Source: an uncultured Oscillospiraceae bacterium (GTDB lineage: Bacteria > Bacillota > Clostridia > Oscillospirales > Oscillospiraceae). Taken from it: DNA of 42,694 nucleotides. Positions within the stretch are counted from its first letter, which is position 1; each line of letters opens with the position of its first letter. Positions 7,405 to 15,091 of this stretch are shown here, piece by piece. The notes beneath the pieces were generated by a model. That model saw only the letters and a list, made by a program, of their open reading frames with translations, did no database searches and was not told the origin of the DNA. The translations under genes were made by a program, and so were the position numbers. The stretch is from contig CAKSWA010000018.1 of the NCBI GenBank assembly GCA_934511165.1, positions 1-42,694 on the forward strand, read 5' to 3'.

Positions 7405-8382
7405 TCAATTTTCGCGGCTTTTCGTGAACAGACGGTAAAGATGCAGCACCGCCGCGTACAGCACACCCGCGACCGGCCAGACGATCCATGTGTTCTTCCA
7501 GTCCTCGGTCGTGAAGTTCCAGCCGAGATACACAGCCACAGCGAGCGTCCAGTAGGCAGCGGAAAGTGCCTTCTCCTTTTGGTTGCGCTTTTTCTCCGCC
7601 GGAGCGTAATCGCCGGACTGCAAAATTTTCTGCATGCCCGCCCAACGAACGCCCGTCACAACGAAGATCGCCGCGCCGACCCCGGCAAGGAACAGCATTC
7701 CGCACACCGCGAGGATCATCGCAAGATCGCTCCCCTCCGCCATGCCGATGAAGATCGGCACCGGAGAGAGGATGCAGAGCATCGTGCCGACCATGTTGCA
7801 GCGAGCGTGCGTGCTTTTATACTGCCGCTGCCGCTCGCTCACCATGCCCGTCACGCCGTACTCCGTGTCGAACGGCTCCTTATCAAGGAACGCATAGGGA
7901 GCGTTTTTAAAGCTGCAGGAGAGAAAAGCCGCGACCGCCGCTGCGATAAAGAGGAACAGCACAACAAGTCCCGCCGCCCCGGCCGCATTTTCCGATATGC
8001 CGTAGGACGGGATCTCTGCCATTGCACCGAGGATCAGCAGCGGGATGACCGAGAAAATGCAGAGAAACGTTGCCGCCGCCATGCGCACCGAAGCGGTTTT
8101 CCGCAGGGCCAGATACTCGTTGGCCTCCGCGAGCGTGAGCCGCCGGACGGCGGGCTCCTCGCCGGATGTGAATTCCTCGCTTTCTATTTCATCCTTGAGA
8201 AGATAGTCCGTCGTCACACCGAAGAGATCGCCGAGCATCAGGATTTTTTCGAGGTCGGGCACGGTCTGTGCGCTCTCCCACTTGGATACCGCCTGCCGCG
8301 ATACGTTCATTTTCTCCGCCAGTTCTTCCTGCGACCAGCCGTTCTTTTTCCGCAGCCGGGCAATTTTGTCCGCCAGGATCAT
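7405..8382 (-). CDS. Membrane-bound XRE-family transcriptional regulator
   Basis: A 325-residue protein with an N-terminal helix-turn-helix (residues 5-60: IARLRKKNGWSQEELAEKM, then VSRQAVSKWES). Several transmembrane helices follow (for example MAAATFLCIFSVIPLLILGA, AGLVVLFLFIAAAVAAFLS, LAMILAVCGMLFLAGVGAAI). This one-component design is common in Clostridia, where the membrane part presumably senses envelope state or a ligand; target genes cannot be read from the sequence. The start is the ATG at 8382, preceded by GGAGGAAAACATA; the upstream open frame lacks similarity and a binding site. No convincing promoter is visible, and 8383-8554 shows nothing else. Confidence 0.92.
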   Translation of the reverse strand: MILADKIARLRKKNGWSQEELAEKMNVSRQAVSKWESAQTVPDLEKILMLGDLFGVTTDYLLKDEIESEEFTSGEEPAVRRLTLAEANEYLALRKTASVRMAAATFLCIFSVIPLLILGAMAEIPSYGISENAAGAAGLVVLFLFIAAAVAAFLSCSFKNAPYAFLDKEPFDTEYGVTGMVSERQRQYKSTHARCNMVGTMLCILSPVPIFIGMAEGSDLAMILAVCGMLFLAGVGAAIFVVTGVRWAGMQKILQSGDYAPAEKKRNQKEKALSAAYWTLAVAVYLGWNFTTEDWKNTWIVWPVAGVLYAAVLHLYRLFTKSREN

Positions 8383-8558
8383 TATGTTTTCCTCCGTTTC
8401 GTGGCGTGGATGCCGCGCCGTGTCGTTGGAACAAATGTACCGGTTTTCCGGGTTGCAAACCACCAATCGGCGGCTGGAAATGTGTCAACCGCCGGTTGAC
8501 AGGGGGATTTTCCGCTTTTTTCGCTTTTTATAGTACTTTTTCGGCGGAGAAAATGCAA

Positions 8559-8749
8559 GACACATCTCACCAAAGAGATGTGTCAATGGGGGCGCGATCC
8601 TCGCTGACGGGGTTTCCCTTTGCAGAAGGGAAACCCCTCCGTCAAAAACTTCGTTTTTTCCGCCTCCCCTGTTCGGGGAGGCAAGCAGGTTTGCGGATAA
8701 CGATCTTGGCTCCCCTATTAGGGGAGCTGGCACGGCGCAAAGCGCCGTG
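8559..8749. repeat. Array of five perfect hairpins (probable intergenic repeat element)
   Basis: Five gap-free inverted repeats follow one another: 8559-8584 (10-bp stem), 8609-8637 (12 bp), 8662-8682 (8 bp), 8709-8727 (8 bp, loop ATT) and 8731-8749 (8 bp, loop AAA). The last two abut and are followed by ACTGAGAGGTT. No open frame fits. It lies downstream of sleB on the minus strand and could end that transcript, although no U-run is present. It looks like a dispersed palindromic repeat, but copies elsewhere cannot be checked here. Confidence 0.7.
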
Positions 8750-8797
8750 ACTGAGAGGTTATAACGACGCCCCTCCGTCACGGCAGTGCAAATGCTC

Positions 8798-9472
8798 TCA
8801 CGCGCAGAAGCGGTGCTTGCCGATCTGCACGATCAGCGGGCGCGACCAGATCCACTGGCTCGTCGCCGTGACGGGATTGAAGTAATAGATCGCGCCGCCG
8901 GTCGGGTCGTAGCCGTTCATGGCGTCGCGCGCGGCGGCGTAGGCGCTCTGCGCGACCGGCTCGTCAAACTGCCCGTCATCGAGGCAGGAGAACGCCCCGC
9001 GCTGATAAATGACGCCGGAGAGTGTATTCGGGAACGACGGATGCGCGATGCGGTTCATCACGACCGCCCCCACGGCGACCTGCCCTTCGTAGCTCTCGCC
9101 GCGCGCCTCGGCGGAGATGAGCCGCGCAAGCAGCGCCACATCGCCGGACGTATTCTGCTCAATAAGCCCCGCGGACGAGATGCCGAGCGCCGCAAGCGTT
9201 TCGGTGCCCGCTTTGCCGTCGGCGGCGAGACCGTTTTTCTGCTGGAACAGCAGCACCGCCGCTTCCGTGCGGCTGCCGTAAATCCCGTCCACGTCGGCGC
9301 TGTAGTACCCCCAGTCCTTGAGCTTCTGCTGTATTTCGGAAACGACGCTGCCGGTAGAGCCGCGCTTATACGAAGCCGCGTTCGCGTTCTGGGCCAGCGT
9401 AATGACCGCGATATTCACCGCGAACAGCACCGCGATCGCGATGCAGGCGCGTTTTATTCCATATTTTGTCAT
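8798..9472 (-). CDS. sleB: Spore cortex-lytic enzyme SleB-type cell wall hydrolase
   Basis: A 224-residue exported hydrolase that in spore formers cuts cortex peptidoglycan during germination, acting as a lytic transglycosylase on muramic-lactam-containing cortex. A signal anchor (residues 5-30, ending AQNANAASY) is followed by a peptidoglycan-binding domain (about 36-95, GSTGSVVSEIQQKLKDWGYY) and a hydrolase_2/SleB catalytic domain (about 110-222) with the expected EARGESYEGQVAVGAVVMNR segment and its likely catalytic Glu. A cortex enzyme implies endospores. The Shine-Dalgarno sequence GGAGGGG lies in the 3' arm of the thrS terminator hairpin, so read-through mRNA would hide it. No YpeB partner gene is adjacent. 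Confidence 0.92.
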   Translation of the reverse strand: MTKYGIKRACIAIAVLFAVNIAVITLAQNANAASYKRGSTGSVVSEIQQKLKDWGYYSADVDGIYGSRTEAAVLLFQQKNGLAADGKAGTETLAALGISSAGLIEQNTSGDVALLARLISAEARGESYEGQVAVGAVVMNRIAHPSFPNTLSGVIYQRGAFSCLDDGQFDEPVAQSAYAAARDAMNGYDPTGGAIYYFNPVTATSQWIWSRPLIVQIGKHRFCA

Positions 9473-9510
9473 AAAAACCCCTCCAAACCGTTTTTCATAG
9501 TTTGGAGGGG
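9473..9510 (-). terminator. thrS terminator overlapping the sleB ribosome binding site
   Basis: A perfect 11-bp stem (9500-9510 with 9478-9488) and 11-base loop are followed on the minus strand by TTTTT (9477-9473), and the sleB ATG comes next. The second arm contains the GGAGGGG Shine-Dalgarno sequence of sleB. Confidence 0.88.
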
Positions 9511-9536
9511 CACAATTTGTTTTATGATGTCAAATT

Positions 9537-11285
9537 TTAGTTTTTCTTTGTACGGACTTCCTCGTTCACACGCGCGATGAACGCATCAAGCTCCATAACG
9601 CCCTCGTCGCCGCCGCGGCTGCGGACGGCCACGGTGCCGCTCTCGGCTTCCTTGTCGCCGAGGATGAGCAGGTACGGGATCTTCTGGCTGCGGCCTTCGG
9701 CGATCTTCTTGCCGATCTTCTCGTTGCGCAGATCCTTTTCCACGCGCAGCCCGGCAGCGTCGAGCGCGGCGGCGACCTTTTCGGCGGCCTCGTTCGCGCG
9801 GTCGGTGATCGTGAGGACGCGAACCTGCACGGGCGCGAGCCACACCGGGAACGCACCGGCGTAGTGCTCGGTGATGATGCCGATGAAGCGCTCGATGGAT
9901 CCGAGAACAACGCGGTGGATCATGACCGGGCGGTGCTTCTCGCCGTCCGCGCCGGTGTATTCGAGCTCAAAGCGCTCGGGGAGCTGCATATCGAGCTGGA
10001 TCGTGCCGCACTGCCAGGTACGGCCCAGGCTGTCGGCCAGATGGAAGTCGAGCTTCGGGCCGTAGAACGCGCCGTCGCCCTCGTTGATGACATAGCTCTT
10101 GCCCATCTCGGTCACGGCGGCCTTGAGCGTTTCGGTGGCGAAATCCCAGTCCTTCACGTCACCCATGTGATCCTCGGGCATCGTGGAGACCTCGATCTCG
10201 TAGCGCAGGCCGAAGACGGAGTAGATCTCGTCGAACAGGCGGACAACATTCTTGATCTCGTCCTTCATCTGCTCCCAGGTCATGAAGATGTGCGCGTCGT
10301 CCTGCGTGAAGCAGCGGACGCGGAACAGGCCGTGCAGCGCGCCGGAGAGCTCGTGACGGTGGACAAGGCCCAGCTCGCCCACGCGCAGCGGCAGATCGCG
10401 GTAGGAGTGCGGCTCAGACTTGTATACGAGCATGCCGCCCGGGCAGTTCATCGGCTTGATGGCGTAATCTTCGCCGTCGATGACAGTGGTGTACATGTTC
10501 TGCTTGTAGTGCTCCCAATGGCCGGAGCGCTCCCACAGCGCGCGGTTGAGGATCATCGGCGTGGAGATCTCGACATAGCCGTAGCGCTTGTGCACCTGGC
10601 GCCAGTAGTCGATGAGCGTGTTGCGCAGCACCATACCCTTCGGCAGGAAGAACGGGAAGCCGGGGCCCTCGTCCATGAGCGTGAAGAGGCCGAGCTCCTT
10701 GCCGAGCTTACGGTGGTCGCGTTTCTTGGCTTCCTCGATGCGGGCGAGATATTCATCGAGCATGTCCTTGCTCGGGAAGCTCACAGCGTAGAAGCGCTGG
10801 AGCATTTTGCGCTTGGAATCGCCGCGCCAGTAAGCGCCCGTAACGCTCGTGATCTTGATGCCGTTGCCCTTGATGCGGCCAGTGGAATCGAGATGCGGGC
10901 CGGCACAGAGATCGGTGAACTCGCCCTGGCGGTAGAACGAAATGACGGCATCCTCCGGCAGGTCGTTGATGAGCTCGACCTTGTAGGGCTGCTCGGCTTT
11001 TTCCATGAGCGCGACGGCCTCGGCGCGGGGCAGCTCAAAGCGTTCGAGCTTCAGCTTTTCCTTGCAGATCTTGCGCATTTCCTTCTCGATGGCTTCAAAG
11101 TCGTCGGGAGAGAAGGTGTGCTCGCTGTCAATGTCGTAATAGAAGCCCTCTTCGATTGCGGGGCCGATGGCGAGCTTCGTGCCGGGGTACAACCGGCAGA
11201 TCGCCTGCGCCATAACGTGCGAGCAGGTGTGATGGTACGTTTTGCGGTATTCGGGATTTTCCCAGCTGTAAGCGTTCTCTTCCAT
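9537..11285 (-). CDS. thrS: Threonyl-tRNA synthetase (form lacking the TGS domain)
   Basis: Class II aminoacyl-tRNA synthetase that charges tRNA-Thr. The 582 residues comprise the editing domain with the HxxxH site (H19-H23), the catalytic domain with the zinc-site Cys in MNCPGGMLVY, motif 2 around YRDLPLRVGELGLVHRHE and motif 3 around VLGSIERFIGIITEHY, and a C-terminal anticodon-binding domain (LAPVQVRVLTITDRANEAAE). In most bacteria the HxxxH lies near residue 73; here the N-terminal TGS domain is absent. The ATG at 11285 follows GGAGGAGACATC. Expression is controlled by the T-box leader upstream, and the gene ends at the hairpin before sleB. Confidence 0.98.
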   Translation of the reverse strand: MEENAYSWENPEYRKTYHHTCSHVMAQAICRLYPGTKLAIGPAIEEGFYYDIDSEHTFSPDDFEAIEKEMRKICKEKLKLERFELPRAEAVALMEKAEQPYKVELINDLPEDAVISFYRQGEFTDLCAGPHLDSTGRIKGNGIKITSVTGAYWRGDSKRKMLQRFYAVSFPSKDMLDEYLARIEEAKKRDHRKLGKELGLFTLMDEGPGFPFFLPKGMVLRNTLIDYWRQVHKRYGYVEISTPMILNRALWERSGHWEHYKQNMYTTVIDGEDYAIKPMNCPGGMLVYKSEPHSYRDLPLRVGELGLVHRHELSGALHGLFRVRCFTQDDAHIFMTWEQMKDEIKNVVRLFDEIYSVFGLRYEIEVSTMPEDHMGDVKDWDFATETLKAAVTEMGKSYVINEGDGAFYGPKLDFHLADSLGRTWQCGTIQLDMQLPERFELEYTGADGEKHRPVMIHRVVLGSIERFIGIITEHYAGAFPVWLAPVQVRVLTITDRANEAAEKVAAALDAAGLRVEKDLRNEKIGKKIAEGRSQKIPYLLILGDKEAESGTVAVRSRGGDEGVMELDAFIARVNEEVRTKKN

Positions 11286-11319
11286 GATGTCTCCTCCGGA
11301 ATATTATATTATTTCTCTT

Positions 11320-11546
11320 TGACAAAATAAAAAAGCACACCTGAGCCAAAAACGGCACAGGGGTGCTTTGAAAACACGGTTCCACCCTGTTATTTCACTT
11401 CATTGACCCATAACGCGGTCAAACGGGCGGGCATTTCCTCCCACCGGCTCCGGGACGGTCGGCTCCGAGCTCATCCGCAGGACGCTTTCACCAATGCGCG
11501 TCCCTCTCTGCGGGGATTCCTTCGGGCGTTTCCCTTCAACGCCTAT
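11320..11546 (-). ncRNA. T-box riboswitch leader of thrS
   Basis: The transcript from the promoter at 11553-11581 carries a structured leader with the T-box core AGGGTGGAACCGT (11388-11376), which pairs with the tRNA acceptor end. It is followed by an intrinsic terminator (11327-11368). Stem I probably spans about 11540-11440, and an ACC triplet at 11459-11457, ahead of CCCGGAGC, is a reasonable specifier for threonine. Uncharged tRNA-Thr should stabilise the antiterminator and allow thrS transcription. The T-box call is firm; the specifier position is inferred. Confidence 0.93.
11327..11368 (-). terminator. T-box regulated terminator
   Basis: Arms 11354-11368 and 11333-11347 (two mismatches) enclose a short loop and are followed on the minus strand by a T-rich run. 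It is mutually exclusive with the T-box antiterminator. Confidence 0.85.
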
Positions 11547-11552
11547 GTCGGG

Positions 11553-11581
11553 ACTATACACCCAAAAAATCCGGGTGTCAA
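11553..11581 (-). promoter_or_regulatory. Promoter of thrS
   Basis: On the minus strand TTGACA (11581-11576), a 17-base spacer and TATAGT (11558-11553). The -35 box overlaps the last codons and stop of the gene upstream. Confidence 0.88.
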
Positions 11582-12279
11582 GTCCCCTGCGCCGCATGCT
11601 GCAAAAGCGCTGCCAGCGCGAACAGCACGGGCTGATGTATAAGATAAATAAAAAGCGACCGGCGGCTCAGCCACGCGAAAGCGCGCGGCGCGCTGCGGTA
11701 TTTTTTCTCCGGCGGCATTTCATCCAAACGTTCCGCGGCGGCTGCCGCGGCGAAAAAGAGCGCGCCCCACGGCAGCAGCGGATAGTAATCCGCCGAGGCA
11801 AACGCCGCCGTGCGCAGTCCGAGCGGGAAAAGGAACGGCGCCCCCACCCGCACGCGGATGGGCAGCGCGAACGTCAGAACGAAAACGAGAAGCGCCGCGC
11901 CGCAGGCATAGGTTCCCGGCAGAGCTTCCCAGCGTTTCCGTACCGCGGCATACAAAAGCATGCACGCGCCAAGCAGATGCAATATGCCCCAGTATACAGG
12001 CGCACCGAAAAGATACGTCGCCGCCGATACGAGAAGCGCCGCGCCGAACACGACGAGTCCCCGGCGCAGAGGGCGCTTCGAGAGACGCGCGCACACGCCG
12101 GAAATCGCAATAAAGCTTCCCACAATGGCATAGCGTAAAAGCTCCATGAGAGGCGTTCGCAGAAACGGCGGCGGTATGATATGCACCAGCGTGAGATCGT
12201 CGATAAAATGCCATGCAATCATGGCGAGCAGCGCCGCTGCCCGCCATGTATCGAGAAAACCTATGCGTTTTTCGCTCAC
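11578..12279 (-). CDS. Heparan-alpha-glucosaminide N-acetyltransferase-like membrane protein (DUF1624)
   Basis: A 233-residue protein with about seven hydrophobic helices, beginning RIGFLDTWRAAALLAMIAWHFIDDL. The early Asp and His, the long helical bundle and the C-terminal LFIYLIHQPVLF fit the DUF1624 acyltransferase family, which transfers acetyl groups across the membrane to sugars; the substrate here is unknown. The start is GTG at 12279, which overlaps the ychF stop in the pattern GTGA. Translation is therefore probably coupled to ychF and a separate ribosome binding site is not needed. The 3' end overlaps the thrS promoter. Confidence 0.85.
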   Translation of the reverse strand: MSEKRIGFLDTWRAAALLAMIAWHFIDDLTLVHIIPPPFLRTPLMELLRYAIVGSFIAISGVCARLSKRPLRRGLVVFGAALLVSAATYLFGAPVYWGILHLLGACMLLYAAVRKRWEALPGTYACGAALLVFVLTFALPIRVRVGAPFLFPLGLRTAAFASADYYPLLPWGALFFAAAAAAERLDEMPPEKKYRSAPRAFAWLSRRSLFIYLIHQPVLFALAALLQHAAQGT

Positions 12280-13379
12280 TTGGAAACGTTGAAGCGGAAG
12301 AGCGTCACGTCGCCGTCGTGCATCACGTAGTCCTTGCCCTCAAGCCGGACAAGGCCCTTTTCCTTGGCCGCGGCCATGCTGCCGCAGGCTTTGAGATCGT
12401 CAAACGCCACGATCTCGGCGCGGATGAAGCCCTTTTCAAAGTCGGTGTGGATCTTGCCGGCGGCCTGCGGCGCTTTGGTGCCGCGGCGGATCGTCCAGGC
12501 GCGCACCTCGTCGCTGCCCGCCGTCAGGAAGGAGATGAGCCCCAGCAGCTCATAGGACGCCTGAATGAGGCGCTGCAGGCCGGACTCGGTCATACCGAGT
12601 TCTTCCATGAACACGGCGCGCTCTTCCTCGTCCAGCTCCGCGATCTCCTGCTCAAACCGGGCGCACACCGGCAGCACACGGCTGCCCTCGGCGTCCGCAA
12701 GCGCCTTGACCTGCTGATAATAAGCGTTGTTCTCCGCCCCGGCGGAGAAGCCGTCCTCGTCGAGGTTTGCCGCATAGATGATGGGCTTGTTGGTGAGAAG
12801 GTCGGACGCGGCGATGATCTCGCGCTCCTCCTCATTGGCTTCAAAGCTGCGGGCAGAGCGTCCGCCGTCCATCCACTCAATCAGGCGGTCGAGGACTTCC
12901 GCTTCCTTTTTGAATTTCTTGTCGCCGCTCTTGGCGTTTTTCTCCGCCTTGTCCTGACGGCGGCGGAGCATTTCGATGTCGGCAAGGATGAGTTCGAGAT
13001 CGACGGTTTCAATATCGCTCACAGGATCGTGCGAGCACTCATGACGGATGATGTCGGCGTTATCAAAGCAGCGAACGACATGAACAATGGCGTCGGTATT
13101 GCGGATATCGCCGAGGAACTTGTTGCCGAGACCTTCGCCCTGCGACGCGCCCTTGACGAGACCCGCGATATCCACGAACTCGATCGTGGCAGGGGTATAC
13201 TTTTTCGGCTGGTACATCTCCGCGAGATAGTCCAGCCGCGCGTCCGGCACGGTGACGACGCCGACGTTCGGCTCGATCGTGCAGAACGGATAGTTCGCCG
13301 ACTCCGCCCCGGCGTTTGTCAGCGCATTGAAAAGCGTGCTCTTGCCCACATTGGGCAGACCCACGATACCTAATTTCAT
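12276..13379 (-). CDS. ychF: Redox-regulated ribosome-binding ATPase YchF
   Basis: A 367-residue member of the Obg-related GTPase superfamily that prefers ATP. Residues 7-17 hold the P-loop (GLPNVGKSTLFN). The switch region VEFVDIAGLVKGAS-type motif appears as IEFVDIAGLVKGASQ, and NLDE (in YAANLDEDGF) replaces the GTP-specifying NKxD, as expected for YchF. A coiled-coil insert lies around residues 130-165 and a C-terminal TGS domain at 280-367 (YELLGLISFLTAGSDEVRAW). The ATG at 13379 has AAGGAGATG upstream. It is widely conserved and linked to translation and oxidative stress. Confidence 0.97.
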   Translation of the reverse strand: MKLGIVGLPNVGKSTLFNALTNAGAESANYPFCTIEPNVGVVTVPDARLDYLAEMYQPKKYTPATIEFVDIAGLVKGASQGEGLGNKFLGDIRNTDAIVHVVRCFDNADIIRHECSHDPVSDIETVDLELILADIEMLRRRQDKAEKNAKSGDKKFKKEAEVLDRLIEWMDGGRSARSFEANEEEREIIAASDLLTNKPIIYAANLDEDGFSAGAENNAYYQQVKALADAEGSRVLPVCARFEQEIAELDEEERAVFMEELGMTESGLQRLIQASYELLGLISFLTAGSDEVRAWTIRRGTKAPQAAGKIHTDFEKGFIRAEIVAFDDLKACGSMAAAKEKGLVRLEGKDYVMHDGDVTLFRFNVSK

Positions 13380-13655
13380 ATATCTCTACATCTCCTTAAA
13401 AAGTCTTGATTTATCAATGATTTCCGCCATCCAGCGTTTTTGGGTTTACACCTTTTTACGCCATTTCCGCATGGGCCTTTCTTCCAAAGCACATGCCTGA
13501 CTCTAAAACATTATAATTATAGCAGATATGCTCTTTGCCCTCAAGCCGTTTTTGCAAATAATCTTCTGCTATAAAAGAAACAGAGCAACTGTGTACGGCG
13601 AAAAACAAGCGGCGTATGGGCAACTGTCTTCTCGATATTTCCCCCGGAGTGCAGC
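13380..13655 (-). promoter_or_regulatory. ychF promoter and leader in a non-coding stretch
   Basis: On the minus strand TTGAGG (13544-13539), a 17-base spacer and TATAAT (13521-13516) form a good sigma-A promoter about 137 bases before the ychF ATG. The leader has no structure I can name. I see no gene or repeat in 13545-13655. Confidence 0.7.
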
Positions 13656-13696
13656 AAAAGTCAAGGCCGCCGGCTGAGTCGGTGGTCTTGACTTTT
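13656..13696 (-). terminator. Terminator-like hairpin after the M50 protease gene
   Basis: Near-perfect inverted repeat: AAAAGTCAAG at one end and CTTGACTTTT at the other, with a GC-rich interior. It is symmetrical enough to work in either direction and marks the left edge of the accessory block. Confidence 0.7.
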
Positions 13697-13719
13697 AACA
13701 GAGAACCTTCGGCTGCGGA

Positions 13720-14694
13720 TCAGACCGTGAAGATCAGATAAGCGATGTCGAACCCGATAAGCCCCAAAAAAACAACTTTTGCAAACACCGACAGAGTGAA
13801 CGCAAGGATGCATCTGCGTCCATACGCACCGAGGCGGAGAAGCTTCTGCCAGTATTTTTTACGAAACAGCCACTTCCCCGCTTTTTCTCCGGGGTTTTGG
13901 ATCCCGCATACTGTACTCAGCACGGTCTCTCCGTCCAGCCCGTACGCCGGCAGCAGATTGACACCGGCGGTGACAACGTTAAAGGCCCCAGCAGATACAA
14001 GCGTTGAGGGCACAGAGAAACATGCGGCGATCAGGAAGCACACGCCGGCCGTCAGCAGATTCATTTCGGCCCCCGAAAGCGAAAACTGGATCTTCTCCGA
14101 TTTTGCTGCCTTGTCCATGTCGCCGTGCGCGACATATGCCCCGATAGGAATAACGCCCGCCAGAAGGAGCCCAACATGGTAGATCCTGCCGCCGTATGCC
14201 AGGCAGGAAACGGCGTGCCCGATTTCGTGCAGTGTCGCGGAGAGAAAAACGAGACTGTAATAGAGCCCTGTGCTGAATTTCCCGCCGTCCCCTGCAGGGC
14301 CGAGCGCAGCCAGAAGACACGCGCCCAGAATGGCCACCAGAAGCGAAACCGCCGGGAGCGCCGCATTCAGCGCCGCGCACAGCCGCCGGTCTCTTTGCTT
14401 ATGCTTCTTCCGGCCAACGCAAAAGAGGATGAACTGGTTGAAAAATCCGTCGCCGCGGAGGAACCGCGAGGTTTGGATTACGCCGCAGCGTTTCAGGGTG
14501 CGAAGGAGCCTCCTGCCCCCGTCCGGCAGCGCCAGGGGCCGAGTGCCGTCGGCTTTGCGCAGCGCCGTCCAAAGGCTCCGGCTAATCTCAAATTGCTCGC
14601 CGGAGGGGTTTTCCATAAAGTAGTGCAGGGTTTCGGGCTCCTCATCAAAACGGAACGTCCCGAGAGAAACGCCATCTTTCAACACCGGATACAT
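13720..14694 (-). CDS. M50-like membrane zinc metalloprotease with PqqD-like N-terminal domain
   Basis: A 324-residue membrane protein. HEIGH at residues 156-160 is the HExxH zinc site of site-2 proteases, set in a hydrophobic segment, and NLLPAYGLDGE near residue 250 is the usual N-x-x-P-x-x-x-L-D-G motif that supplies the third ligand. About five transmembrane helices are visible. The first 85 residues are soluble, with a YFMENPSGEQFEISRSLWTAL segment and a DGTR turn, resembling PqqD-like/winged domains found on M50 proteins of peptide-modification loci; that resemblance is tentative. The ATG at 14694 follows GGAGGAGG. It is last in an operon with the Lon-like, SH3 and 115-residue genes. 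The substrate is unknown, and the secreted neighbour is one possibility. Confidence 0.82.
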   Translation of the reverse strand: MYPVLKDGVSLGTFRFDEEPETLHYFMENPSGEQFEISRSLWTALRKADGTRPLALPDGGRRLLRTLKRCGVIQTSRFLRGDGFFNQFILFCVGRKKHKQRDRRLCAALNAALPAVSLLVAILGACLLAALGPAGDGGKFSTGLYYSLVFLSATLHEIGHAVSCLAYGGRIYHVGLLLAGVIPIGAYVAHGDMDKAAKSEKIQFSLSGAEMNLLTAGVCFLIAACFSVPSTLVSAGAFNVVTAGVNLLPAYGLDGETVLSTVCGIQNPGEKAGKWLFRKKYWQKLLRLGAYGRRCILAFTLSVFAKVVFLGLIGFDIAYLIFTV

Positions 14695-14719
14695 CCTCTT
14701 TTACCTCCTCCGTGTGGAA

Positions 14720-15067
14720 TTACATATCGTTAAATGCGCCCGTCTGGCATAGCTCCGCCATTTCCTTGACCATGCGGCTGGCCATGCCGTGGAGCAGCCG
14801 GAATCCCGTTTCGCCGTCCGCTTTCCGGTAAACGATGAGCTTCATGTTCGTAAAGGGCGACATCCCCGTCCGCCGGCAGGTCTCTCGCTCTGTCTCAGAC
14901 AGAGCGTTCAGGTCTCCCTCCGTCAGGAGACGGTAGTTTGCTTTGGGATCGTTCAGATCGATGATGAAGAGAACGCGGCGTCCCCCGTCGATTTCCGTGT
15001 TCTCCTGGAGCTGCGCTACGGTCCCCCCACAGCGCAGTGCGAGTTTCTGTACCAGATCGTTTTTCAT
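14720..15067 (-). CDS. Small protein of unknown function, possible immunity protein
   Basis: A 115-residue soluble protein with no signal peptide or membrane segment and no motif I recognise. It has an alpha/beta look (RRVLFIIDLNDPKANYRLL, then MKLIVYRKADGETGFRLLHGM). The ATG at 15067 follows AAGAGG, 24 bases after the stop of the secreted SH3 protein, and the M50 gene follows 25 bases on. The small size and position right behind a toxin-like gene suggest an immunity or chaperone role. That is inference from context only. Confidence 0.7.
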   Translation of the reverse strand: MKNDLVQKLALRCGGTVAQLQENTEIDGGRRVLFIIDLNDPKANYRLLTEGDLNALSETERETCRRTGMSPFTNMKLIVYRKADGETGFRLLHGMASRMVKEMAELCQTGAFNDM

Positions 15068-15091
15068 TTTGATTACCTCTTCTTATCCTTA

